Positions 56,343-64,000 of a stretch of DNA of 64,000 nucleotides are shown here, one piece after another (the stretch's first letter is position 1; every line of letters begins with the position of its first letter). Origin of the DNA: Janthinobacterium lividum (GTDB taxonomy: Bacteria > Pseudomonadota > Gammaproteobacteria > Burkholderiales > Burkholderiaceae_D); the NCBI RefSeq assembly GCF_011601275.1, contig NZ_JAAOLY010000010.1:1-64000 (forward strand), in the 5' to 3' direction. A program made the translations under genes and the position numbers. Under the pieces are notes generated by a model. The model had not been told where the DNA came from. It saw only the letters and a list, made by a program, of their open reading frames with translations, and did no database searches.

Positions 56343-59300
56343 CTAACTCATAGCATTGTCAAGCGCGGTCTCCAGTCTCTTGCGGCTGCTGGCCCGAACA
56401 TGATGCATGCCAAGCCGTTTTGCCATTGCCATCACAGCGTCGTCGCCAGCCCGGCCTTCTCTGGCGACCAGTTGGGCGAGGGATATGAGTTCAGCCATGC
56501 AAATTTCGTCCACGTTGCGCCCACCCTTTCCGTCGTGGCTGAATAGGATAGCTCGCTCAGGCTCTCGGTCACGCGCCCAGAAGAACATGCCGACATCTTC
56601 CTCCGTAAATTTCAGGCACGAAAGCGCTATCGAGGAGACGCGCTCCTGAATGCGTGCGCCGGTACGCTGCCAACCGTGCGCCCGTGCGATGCGACGCGCC
56701 AGTACGGTATCGCGTGATGGCCCATCGAGATCAACGATTTGCTCAATCATGTGTCGAAGCTGGTCATCGTAGGAAGCATCAAAGAAAGTGTCGGCATTCA
56801 TGCTGTCTACCGTTGCAGACTCAATCACTTCATTTCGCGTGGTGTTCGTCAAGTCAATATCCGGACTGGCGGCAACACGTGAGGCATATTGAATATCAAG
56901 AACAGGGCTTGTCAGTCCTATCATTTCTGTGGACGCCGTTGTTTCTGTTTGCGCTTTGGTCAGGATTTCCTTTGCCTCCGCCTCAGCCGCTTCGCGCTCC
57001 GCCAACTTGCTACGTTGTTGCCGGCTGAGCTCAAGCAAGCGCTCCAATGCCGCGTGCGTCTTTTCAAGTGTACCGGCTCGGTCTATCCACCAATCGGTAG
57101 ACCAGATGCGCACGATTTCCCAGCCTAAACCACGCAATACCTGCTCACGTAACATGTCACGGTCACGCGCCGTTGCCGAGCGATGGTAAGTAGCGCCATC
57201 GCACTCGACACCGCAAAGATAGATGCCGGGCGCATCTGGATGCACTACGCCCAAGTCAATACGGAATGACGATGCGCCGATTTGAGTATGCACCAGCCAG
57301 CCGCGAGAGGCCAGTGCTGCGGCCACCGCTTCTTCAAATGGGCTGTCGAAGCTTCCCATGCTACCTTTGCTCACCTCTGCTAGCGCACGCTGGCCACGTT
57401 CGGCAAATTCCAGAAATTGCTTGAGGTCTCGCACCCCAGCGGCTTGTGTGCGAGACAGGTCGAATTGCTCTGGTTTCAGACTTGAAAATACCCGCAACTC
57501 TTGGCGCGCGCGCGTGATTGCGACATTCAGTCGGCGCTCGCCGCCATCGCGGTTCATCGGACCGAAGTTCATCGATATCGCACCTGCCAAGTCTGGACCA
57601 TAGGTAAGCGAGAAGTAGATGATATCGCGCTCATCACCTTGCACCGATTCCAGATTCTTAATAAACAGCGGTTCGGGTTCAGTCTCCGAAAAATATGGTT
57701 CCAGCGATGGGTCCTTGCGGCGCTCTTCGTCAAGCAAATCTTCAATCAGGTTCATCTGTTCCGTATTAAAGGTGACGACGCCGATCGTCAGTTTCGATTC
57801 CCTGAAGTTCGGCGCACGCAGCTTTGCAACGATATCGGCCACTAACTCCTTCGCTTCGGGCTTGTTGATGCGCGCACCACCTTTCTCATACACGCCTGCC
57901 ACGTGATGGAAGCTGACGGCACGGTCTTCGGCGACCGGCGATGGGAATGTCACCAGGCCTCCACCATAGTAACGATGGTTTGAAAACGCGATTAGGGACT
58001 CGTGGCGGCTACGATAATGCCAAGCCAGATTCATTGTCGGCAGGTTCGCGCCCATGCATTCATCAAGGATGCTTTCGAGGTCATCTTCGACATCCCCGTC
58101 GTCGTTCGACGATTCTGCGCGGTCAAAAAATGAGGTCGGCGGCAACTGCTTGGGATCGCCCACCATCACCACCTGCCTGCCTCTGGCCATGGCACCTATC
58201 GCATCCCATACCGGAATCTGTGATGCTTCGTCGAACACCACCAAGTCAAATGCACTGGCATCGGCAGCCAGGTACTGGGCAATTGATAGCGGACTCATTA
58301 ACAGACATGGCGCCAGCTTCCCCAGCACGGAGGGAATCTTTTGTATCAGCTCGCGCAACGGCATGTGCTGCTTCTTCTTGTTGATTTCATGGCGCAGATC
58401 GCCCCATTCCGAATGGCGCGTTACTTCCTCGGAGCGCGGCATGCCCGCGCAAAGCGAGGCACGCACCCACGCGCGTGTGACATCCGTAAACTGTCTGTCA
58501 AGTGCGCGGAAGTCCCCGACCCGCTTTTCATGTTCGGCAGAAACGAAGTTGCGGATGACGGTTTCGTTGTCGACAGCCTGATTGAGCCACCAGCGGCTAT
58601 AGTTGGTTTCAAAGGCGCGCAGCGCTTCTGTTGGCTGCACTGTGCCGTCCTCCATTGCGTTGACAAGCGACATCAGCGATAACGACAGCGCTTCTGAGCG
58701 TACCTTGCGCCATGCGCACCATGCCTTCAGGCGTGGTTCTGCTGCAACGATTTGCTTGCAGCAGATGATCAGCTCGTTCAATGGCAGCTCGTTGAACTGC
58801 ATGGCTACGCCTTCGCTGAATGTACCTACGGCGGCAAGACTGGCGAGCACGGGCTGCAAGGCATCAAGCGCGGCCCTATACTGTGCGCCGCTGCTGGCAA
58901 GTAGACCAGATGGTGTTAGTAATGCGTTGCCTTCTACAACCAATTGTTCAAATGCTTGACGCAGCACGTCAGCGTCTTCGACTGTCTCTGCTAAGTTGGC
59001 AATTGCCGATGTAAGTACTGAATGAAAGGTTGCCACGCAGTCGATGTCGTCTGCGCGTGTCTGCAGGCCTGCCCAAGTGCCGCCGGTCGAGGCGCGCAAA
59101 TAATCAAAGGCGCGCAGCTTTTCTTCAAGGATAGCGCGCTGACGCACGTACTGGTAGTCAGCAGCTAGCCCCGCGCCACAGCTTGATGTCGCGATCTCAT
59201 CATGCTCGCCTTGCAGCACGCCAGCGTCCTGCACAGCGCGCAAGGCAATCGCAAAGCGCATGGCCGCTGCCAGCAAATGAGGGCGTGTCGCTTGACCATC

Positions 59301-62300
59301 CCACAGGCCGCCTGTGTCTGCGGACAGCGGCTGCATATCGGCGATTTCACTATTGAGGGCACGAAGTTGCCGCAAACGCTCCAACTCCAGTGCAAGCAAT
59401 TTGCCACAACGTCCGCTCTCGATTACGTCAAATCCCTGATCATTCCAGACTTCTTGTCGGCGTGCTTGTCCGAGCACATGCTGCAAGCGTAGCGCTGTCT
59501 GAACAAATTCAGGACGCGTCTTCAAACCCGCCCAAATACCGTCACTCACCGTACCTATTTCCACCTTGTCGATTGCGGATCGCAATTCACGGATACGGAC
59601 CAGCAAAGGCAGGTCACGGCCAATATCGGCATCGCCATCGCCAGTCACGCAATCGGTCAGCACTTTTGTGAGCTGGCGCTTGCGGATCCACGACAAGGGC
59701 CATGCACTGCGTTCTGCTTCGACCCAGCCACGTTGTAGTTGATGCACGTTCAGTGCGTCCACTTGTTCGCCATACTGCACGGACAGGTTGCTTACACTCG
59801 CGGCCAGGGTGTGGAGCAGTTGCAATCCTTTCTCGAACTCGGCCTGAATATCGTCAGACCAGGGTTGGCCCAGCAGCGACATCACGCGGTCACGCTCTTC
59901 GAGCAGCGCCAGTGCTTTTTTGCATCGGGCGACGACGGACTCGGTCCATGCAGGACGGATGTGTGCACTCAGATCACGATGCTGGAGCAGTAGTTGGTAT
60001 CCATCACGCAGATGAGTTAGTAGCTCGCGCGCGTCAGATCGGAACACAAAGCCCCATTGACGGCCAAAGGCATTGGGCAGTGCTTGCGTCAGATCAGCCA
60101 CTGCCAGGCGTGCACGCCGGCCAGTCGGCAAGCCCGCAAGATTGGTTGCATTCTCAAAACTGGTGATGGCCAATTGTAGCTCTTCAACTGCCGGTACCAC
60201 CGTCCTCGTCGCACTGATGAATGCTTGCTGCCAAGAAGGAGTCCACTCCGCTTGCCCGACTATCATCAGCGGACCCTTGAGTAATTCTTGGGCGCCAACC
60301 GCCCCGGCGTTGACTTCCAGACGGGTAGTCAAGTCGCGCATGGCGTCAAGCTGCGTATGGTCGTGTACATCGGCCGAGTTCCAGGAAAGATCGAGTTTAG
60401 GCACATCTTCGCCATCGACCACGATGCCGATCGCCTTGTAAATTGTCAGGCCATTACGATGCCGGTGGTGCAGTCGAGCGACGTACTGGTTCAATTCGTC
60501 GCGCAGCCGCTTCAACTTGGCCGCCTGCGCTTGCCATTCCTCTGGATCAACAGCGCCCTGGGCTTCCCAAGCTCTTTGCAGCTGGGTGATCACATCGAGC
60601 TTGCGTGCCTTGCTCGAGTGCAGTTCGAGACAGAATTCGCCCAGGCCCACCTCGCGCAAGCGTCGATACACCACATCGAGCGCTGCGATCTTCTCCGACA
60701 CAAACAACACCCGCTTTCCTTCGGCCAGGCACTGTGCGATCAGGTTGGCAATGGTCTGGCTCTTGCCCGTTCCTGGTGGCCCGATCAGTACAAAATTTTT
60801 ACCCTTGGCTCCGGCCATGACCGCTGACAGTTGCGATGAATCGGCAGGAAGTGGACAGAATGTCTTGTCAGGAGAAAATTGCGCATCGAGCTCTTTCGCC
60901 AGCGGAAACGCTACCGTGGATGGATAGGGTTCGCGCGGACTGTCGATCAGGTGGCGCACGACCGGACTCTGACGCAACTGATCCGTGCGTTGCGTCAGAT
61001 CGACCCACATCAGGTATTTGGCGAACGAGAACGAAGCTAGCACCACTTCGTCTGATACTTCCCAGCCCTTGATGTCCCGCACGGCATGCGAGACGGTACG
61101 CCATATCAGCGCGACGTCAAGTCCTGCGGCATCCTGCGGCAACTTGCCATCCATGACGCCCAGGTTGAGATTGAAGTCTTGCCGCAGCATCTCAATCAGC
61201 GTGGGATTGAAGCGTGGTTCGTCTTCATGCAGGCACAAGGTAAAGCCGGAGCGCGCACTCTTGCGCTGAAGCGAAACTGGAATCAGGATCAACGGCGCTT
61301 TACACTTCTGTCCCGCTTTGTCGTCGCGCGTCCAGTTCAAAAAGCCTAGTGCCAGAAACAGCGTGTTGGCTCCCCCTTCCTGTAACACCGTGCGGGCACT
61401 ACGGTAAAGATCGACTAGCCGGGTTTCCAGTTCCTGCTCGTTGACGCTGACGAATACCTCGCGCCGTTTCAGCGCATCGAGGGCATGCTCGCGACGTACG
61501 TCTTCACGTGCGCGCTGTTCGTGTATTGCCTGGTTGCGTGGGTCGTGCCCATCCATCAGATCTGGTCTTGGTAACAGTCGTATCGGTGCACCGTCGGACA
61601 GCACATCTTCCAGTATGCCAGGTTCCGGTGCATCTATCCTGAGAGACTTCTTGCCGCTCTTGAAATTGAGGAGATTGTTACGCAGCGATAGGTCAAGCAG
61701 CTTGCGTTGCCATCGGGCCAGTCTGTCCATCGGATCGAAGCCGGGCGCCTCGCTCGTCGTTCCGTAGTCTGGCAAATCAGGTGCGCCGTCGTCAAATGTG
61801 GCGGCGGTTGCTTTCATCGCGCTGTCGGCGGGGGCGAGGATATCCTGGCTTACACCGCTGGCAAGCGGTTTGATCCGTTGCATGCGGGCACGCCGGATAT
61901 CAACCACCAACTCGAATTGCTCTTCGACCTGTTCGGCGACCTGACTGGCGGCCAGATCGGTGGCATACGTAAAGGATGGTGCCGGCCGCGAGGTAATCAG
62001 TGTCGTTTCGAACAGGGTTAGTTCTTTTAACCTGATGCGTTTGCGGATGGCCGTCACGTCATCGATAACCACCGTGGAAAATTCTTCCTGACGTAGCCAT
62101 ACGCCAGCAAACGCGTGTCCCTTCGTGAATACCACAATGGGATTCAAGCCCGCCTGTTCCAGCGCCGAGCAAAACATTAGCGTCAGGTCAAGGCAGGTGG
62201 CGATGCGGGCGTCCATCACCTGTGCCGCACTGCGTACCTTCTGGCCTCGGTGCTCGAAACTGGCTGGTGGAAGAGCGTAGTCCAACCCCAGCCCTGCCAC

Positions 62301-62900
62301 GGCTGTCCACAAAGCAGAGGTAAGCTCCCATGCACGTTTTGCACCACCCTGATAACCGTCCAGCGCAGGGCTTTTCCCCGCCTGTCGCAATACGTCGGCG
62401 ACTTGTTTGAGCAACCGGTCGATTGCCGGCTCATTTGGCTGCACGAATGCAGCAACGAGATCGGGCAGGTGGGAAAGTCCTCCCCACTGGTTGCGCGGCA
62501 ACAGCTCTACCTTACGTTCCTCTGTCGCAAGCACGCGCTCCGTGGACGCGCCTGTCTTGCCAAACAATGTCAATGTAATTGTCGAGGTCTCGGCCTCGGT
62601 CAGTTTGCCGAGTACTATGCCGTCCAGTTGCACATCGCAATCTTTGATGCCGTAGTTGGACTTTGCCTGGCAGGCATCGATCAGCCAGGTTTTTGATTTC
62701 AAAAATGGAGGAAACGATTCTAGGCGTAACCGCAAATCGGTGATCTCGCTATCACCGTCATTGACAATGGAAAGTTCACGCAGCAGAGGAATGGAGTTCT
62801 GGAAGTCTGCTAAGTTCAGCTTGCTGGCATTGGAGATTCGAATTGCGTACTCTGGTGTTGCTTTGACGGGCTGTTCCGCCAGGTCTTCTACTTGTTCCAC
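56343..62900 (-). CDS. hheA: DUF4011-helicase-Vsr protein, Hhe-type antiphage system
   Basis: 2185 residues in one frame. N-terminal region (~1-330): a transglutaminase-like segment with Cys in RIATCLDLTLMFCS, His in TKGHAFAGVWL and Asp in VVIDDVTA. DUF4011 around 390-650 (MDRLARWQRKLLDLSLRNNLLN). Superfamily I helicase: Walker A LIGPPGTGKSQTIANL near 703, Walker B VVFDEASQIP near 1553, motif VI RRLNVAITRARQEL near 1790, the gap being a long helical insert. PD-(D/E)xK/Vsr-type nuclease near 1860-1960 (SSFRIDLGVV...GVECDGATYHRS). DUF3320 at the end. This is the published Hhe architecture. A/T-richer than its neighbours and flanked by unrelated genes, suggesting transfer. Confidence 0.85.
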   Translation of the reverse strand: MEQVEDLAEQPVKATPEYAIRISNASKLNLADFQNSIPLLRELSIVNDGDSEITDLRLRLESFPPFLKSKTWLIDACQAKSNYGIKDCDVQLDGIVLGKLTEAETSTITLTLFGKTGASTERVLATEERKVELLPRNQWGGLSHLPDLVAAFVQPNEPAIDRLLKQVADVLRQAGKSPALDGYQGGAKRAWELTSALWTAVAGLGLDYALPPASFEHRGQKVRSAAQVMDARIATCLDLTLMFCSALEQAGLNPIVVFTKGHAFAGVWLRQEEFSTVVIDDVTAIRKRIRLKELTLFETTLITSRPAPSFTYATDLAASQVAEQVEEQFELVVDIRRARMQRIKPLASGVSQDILAPADSAMKATAATFDDGAPDLPDYGTTSEAPGFDPMDRLARWQRKLLDLSLRNNLLNFKSGKKSLRIDAPEPGILEDVLSDGAPIRLLPRPDLMDGHDPRNQAIHEQRAREDVRREHALDALKRREVFVSVNEQELETRLVDLYRSARTVLQEGGANTLFLALGFLNWTRDDKAGQKCKAPLILIPVSLQRKSARSGFTLCLHEDEPRFNPTLIEMLRQDFNLNLGVMDGKLPQDAAGLDVALIWRTVSHAVRDIKGWEVSDEVVLASFSFAKYLMWVDLTQRTDQLRQSPVVRHLIDSPREPYPSTVAFPLAKELDAQFSPDKTFCPLPADSSQLSAVMAGAKGKNFVLIGPPGTGKSQTIANLIAQCLAEGKRVLFVSEKIAALDVVYRRLREVGLGEFCLELHSSKARKLDVITQLQRAWEAQGAVDPEEWQAQAAKLKRLRDELNQYVARLHHRHRNGLTIYKAIGIVVDGEDVPKLDLSWNSADVHDHTQLDAMRDLTTRLEVNAGAVGAQELLKGPLMIVGQAEWTPSWQQAFISATRTVVPAVEELQLAITSFENATNLAGLPTGRRARLAVADLTQALPNAFGRQWGFVFRSDARELLTHLRDGYQLLLQHRDLSAHIRPAWTESVVARCKKALALLEERDRVMSLLGQPWSDDIQAEFEKGLQLLHTLAASVSNLSVQYGEQVDALNVHQLQRGWVEAERSAWPLSWIRKRQLTKVLTDCVTGDGDADIGRDLPLLVRIRELRSAIDKVEIGTVSDGIWAGLKTRPEFVQTALRLQHVLGQARRQEVWNDQGFDVIESGRCGKLLALELERLRQLRALNSEIADMQPLSADTGGLWDGQATRPHLLAAAMRFAIALRAVQDAGVLQGEHDEIATSSCGAGLAADYQYVRQRAILEEKLRAFDYLRASTGGTWAGLQTRADDIDCVATFHSVLTSAIANLAETVEDADVLRQAFEQLVVEGNALLTPSGLLASSGAQYRAALDALQPVLASLAAVGTFSEGVAMQFNELPLNELIICCKQIVAAEPRLKAWCAWRKVRSEALSLSLMSLVNAMEDGTVQPTEALRAFETNYSRWWLNQAVDNETVIRNFVSAEHEKRVGDFRALDRQFTDVTRAWVRASLCAGMPRSEEVTRHSEWGDLRHEINKKKQHMPLRELIQKIPSVLGKLAPCLLMSPLSIAQYLAADASAFDLVVFDEASQIPVWDAIGAMARGRQVVMVGDPKQLPPTSFFDRAESSNDDGDVEDDLESILDECMGANLPTMNLAWHYRSRHESLIAFSNHRYYGGGLVTFPSPVAEDRAVSFHHVAGVYEKGGARINKPEAKELVADIVAKLRAPNFRESKLTIGVVTFNTEQMNLIEDLLDEERRKDPSLEPYFSETEPEPLFIKNLESVQGDERDIIYFSLTYGPDLAGAISMNFGPMNRDGGERRLNVAITRARQELRVFSSLKPEQFDLSRTQAAGVRDLKQFLEFAERGQRALAEVSKGSMGSFDSPFEEAVAAALASRGWLVHTQIGASSFRIDLGVVHPDAPGIYLCGVECDGATYHRSATARDRDMLREQVLRGLGWEIVRIWSTDWWIDRAGTLEKTHAALERLLELSRQQRSKLAEREAAEAEAKEILTKAQTETTASTEMIGLTSPVLDIQYASRVAASPDIDLTNTTRNEVIESATVDSMNADTFFDASYDDQLRHMIEQIVDLDGPSRDTVLARRIARAHGWQRTGARIQERVSSIALSCLKFTEEDVGMFFWARDREPERAILFSHDGKGGRNVDEICMAELISLAQLVAREGRAGDDAVMAMAKRLGMHHVRASSRKRLETALDNAMS

Positions 62901-63106
62901 GTACTTCCCCGTTAATGAATTCGATGAATTTCGTGTCTATTTTGAAACTAATTTGCTATAGATACATTCATTGAACCACATTAACACATTGGAAATAGGC
63001 AATTACTCACCAAATCTCACATCAACGATATTCGGTTCTGTTCTTGCAGTGAAGCGGCTGCGCTGTTTGGCCGGGCTAATATGACGGGCATGGACGAGTC
63101 GCCATG
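62901..63106. other. A/T-rich gap upstream of the Hhe-type gene
   Basis: No gene seen. It is A/T-rich, as expected for acquired DNA, and should hold the promoter of the leftward 2185-codon gene. No repeat or integrase remnant was found. Confidence 0.4.
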
Positions 63107-63140
63107 AAAAAAGCGGATTCCGTCGCCGGCATCCGCTTTT
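63107..63140 (-). terminator. Intrinsic terminator of the nitroreductase gene
   Basis: AAAAGCGGAT (63109-63118) and ATCCGCTTTT (63131-63140) pair perfectly; on the minus strand the stem is followed by TTTTTT. Confidence 0.85.
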
Positions 63141-63158
63141 CAGTCACTGGCGAGGTGC

Positions 63159-63797
63159 TTATGCCAGCTCGGTGATGAATTGCTCGCGCGCAGGGCGCAC
63201 TTTTTTCAGGTCCACCAGCCAGTCGCCTTCGTCGGCGCGGTAGCCGAGCGGCAGCATGACGACGGAGCGCAGGCCTTTTTCGCGCAGCTTCAGGATGTCA
63301 TCGACCTTGGCTGGATCAAAACCTTCCATCGGCGTCGAATCGACTTTTTCCTGCGCCGCGGCGATCAGGGCCGTGCCCACGCCGATGTAGGCCTGGCGTG
63401 CCGCGTGCTGGTAGTTGGTTTCCGCATCGCGCTGTGGATACGTGGCCAGGATTTGCTGGCGGTAGGCTTCCCAGCCTTCGTTCTTGAAGCCGCGCACTTC
63501 ATTGACCAGGTCAAAGCGCGCATTGATGCGTTCGACCGTGTAATTGTCCCAGGCGGCAAACACCAGCAGGTGCGAGGCGTCCGTCACTTGCGACTGGTTC
63601 CACGCATGCGGCTTGATCTGCTCGCGCAGGGCCGGATTCGTCACGACGAAGACTTCGTAAGGATGCAGTCCGCTGGAGCTGGCCGTCAGGCGCACGGCTT
63701 CCAGAATGCGCTCGACCTTGTCTTGCGGCACCGTTTTCGTCGGGTCCATTTTCTTGGTGGCGTAGCGCCATTGCAGTGTTTCGAGCAAATCGGACAT
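63159..63797 (-). CDS. NAD(P)H-dependent nitroreductase (NfsB-like)
   Basis: 212 residues, nitroreductase family, FMN cofactor. N-terminus LLETLQWRYATKKMDPTKTV with the FMN-phosphate Arg/Lys residues; RLTASSSGLHPYEVFVVTNP; C-terminal GLRSVVMLPLGYRADEGDW. It reduces nitroaromatics or quinones with NAD(P)H. ATG 63797 is behind AAAGGGA; an in-frame ATG 15 bases upstream is less likely. It is not linked to the defence gene, which has its own leader. Confidence 0.88.
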   Translation of the reverse strand: MSDLLETLQWRYATKKMDPTKTVPQDKVERILEAVRLTASSSGLHPYEVFVVTNPALREQIKPHAWNQSQVTDASHLLVFAAWDNYTVERINARFDLVNEVRGFKNEGWEAYRQQILATYPQRDAETNYQHAARQAYIGVGTALIAAAQEKVDSTPMEGFDPAKVDDILKLREKGLRSVVMLPLGYRADEGDWLVDLKKVRPAREQFITELA

Positions 63798-63917
63798 ATA
63801 AATCCCTTTCATAATGAATATTTTAGATTGGAAATGATAGCGGATTCAGGCATTTCAAGTGCAAAGAGGCAAAGAATTGCTTGTCATACTCAAGCTAGCG
63901 CACTCCAGCATGATTGT

Positions 63918-64000
63918 CTACAGGCCAACCATGGCAAGCTCCACCGCCGGGTAGCGCGCGCCGTGGACGGCAGCGGGCGCAATGGCGGCGCCGATGGCGG
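63918..64000 (-). CDS. 3' end of an unidentified minus-strand gene
   Basis: A frame comes in from the right edge and ends with TAG at 63918-63920, encoding IGAAIAPAAVHGARYPAVEL then AMVGL. Too short for identification. It is supported by clean open reading in the G+C-rich codon style of the region. Confidence 0.45.
   Translation of the reverse strand, partial: AIGAAIAPAAVHGARYPAVELAMVGL

Noticed and set aside
56272..63158. Insertion-sequence or att flanks around the Hhe-type gene
   Set aside because: No convincing direct or inverted repeats were found in the two flanking gaps; only the base composition suggests transfer.

Overview
The window is G+C-rich DNA with dense, mostly betaproteobacterial housekeeping genes. 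The run lpxD/fabZ/lpxA/lpxB/rnhB, ppsR/ppsA, an H-NS (HvrA-type) protein, smpB/ratA/rnfH and guaB/guaA fits a Burkholderiales genome. I favour Oxalobacteraceae (Janthinobacterium/Massilia-like); that is inference from protein character and gene order, not from a search.

Layout. (1) 1-17.3 kb is conserved core: lipid A genes, ending a tandem-duplication scar (a second fabZ, a dead lpxA 5' fragment and a stray lpxD 3' end); rnhB; an rRNA methyltransferase; a class V aminotransferase; the divergent pair ppsR/ppsA; dps; nfeD and an SPFH protein; H-NS; smpB divergent from ratA-rnfH; guaB and guaA. (2) 17.3-47.2 kb looks like an accessory island. A copy of the guaA 3' end (15 identical bases, both copies encoding the same C-terminus and a stop) lies at 47202, exactly where accessory content stops. 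No integrase is visible, so it would be a fossil or an immobile element. It contains two tandem copies of a Tat-exported FAD amine oxidase plus membrane-anchored diheme cytochrome c (NicA2/CycN-like logic), a membrane protein, a DadA-like oxidase and a TetR regulator; then a DUF1329 / DUF1302 / RND-MMPL / YCF48 operon typical of hydrophobic-compound handling; a dead chemoreceptor fragment; an alpha/beta hydrolase with a Baeyer-Villiger-type monooxygenase divergent from an AraC regulator; an unknown membrane protein; a PerM-like permease with a long soluble tail; an intact IS1595-family element with 8-bp target duplication; a diguanylate cyclase; and a tetR-regulated tripartite RND efflux system. 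(3) 47.2-56.3 kb: ankyrin protein, MFS transporter, a CsgG/DUF4810/DUF799 lipoprotein operon, a LodA/LodB cysteine-tryptophylquinone oxidase pair, and an OmpR/QseC-type two-component system. (4) 56.3-62.9 kb: one 2185-residue DUF4011-helicase-Vsr-type nuclease protein with DUF3320 at the C-terminus, matching the Hhe antiphage architecture. (5) A nitroreductase and the tail of another gene close the window.

How the parts may work together. The island reads as a catabolic module for an amine-bearing, probably hydrophobic substrate: an outer-membrane DUF1302 barrel and an RND/MMPL pump for transport, periplasmic FAD oxidases passing electrons to cytochrome c, a Baeyer-Villiger enzyme and a hydrolase for carbon skeleton cleavage, and TetR/AraC control. 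Four upstream regions inside it share a related TTTGGTA...TACC(A/T)AA inverted repeat, suggesting one regulon. The substrate is not deducible from sequence alone.
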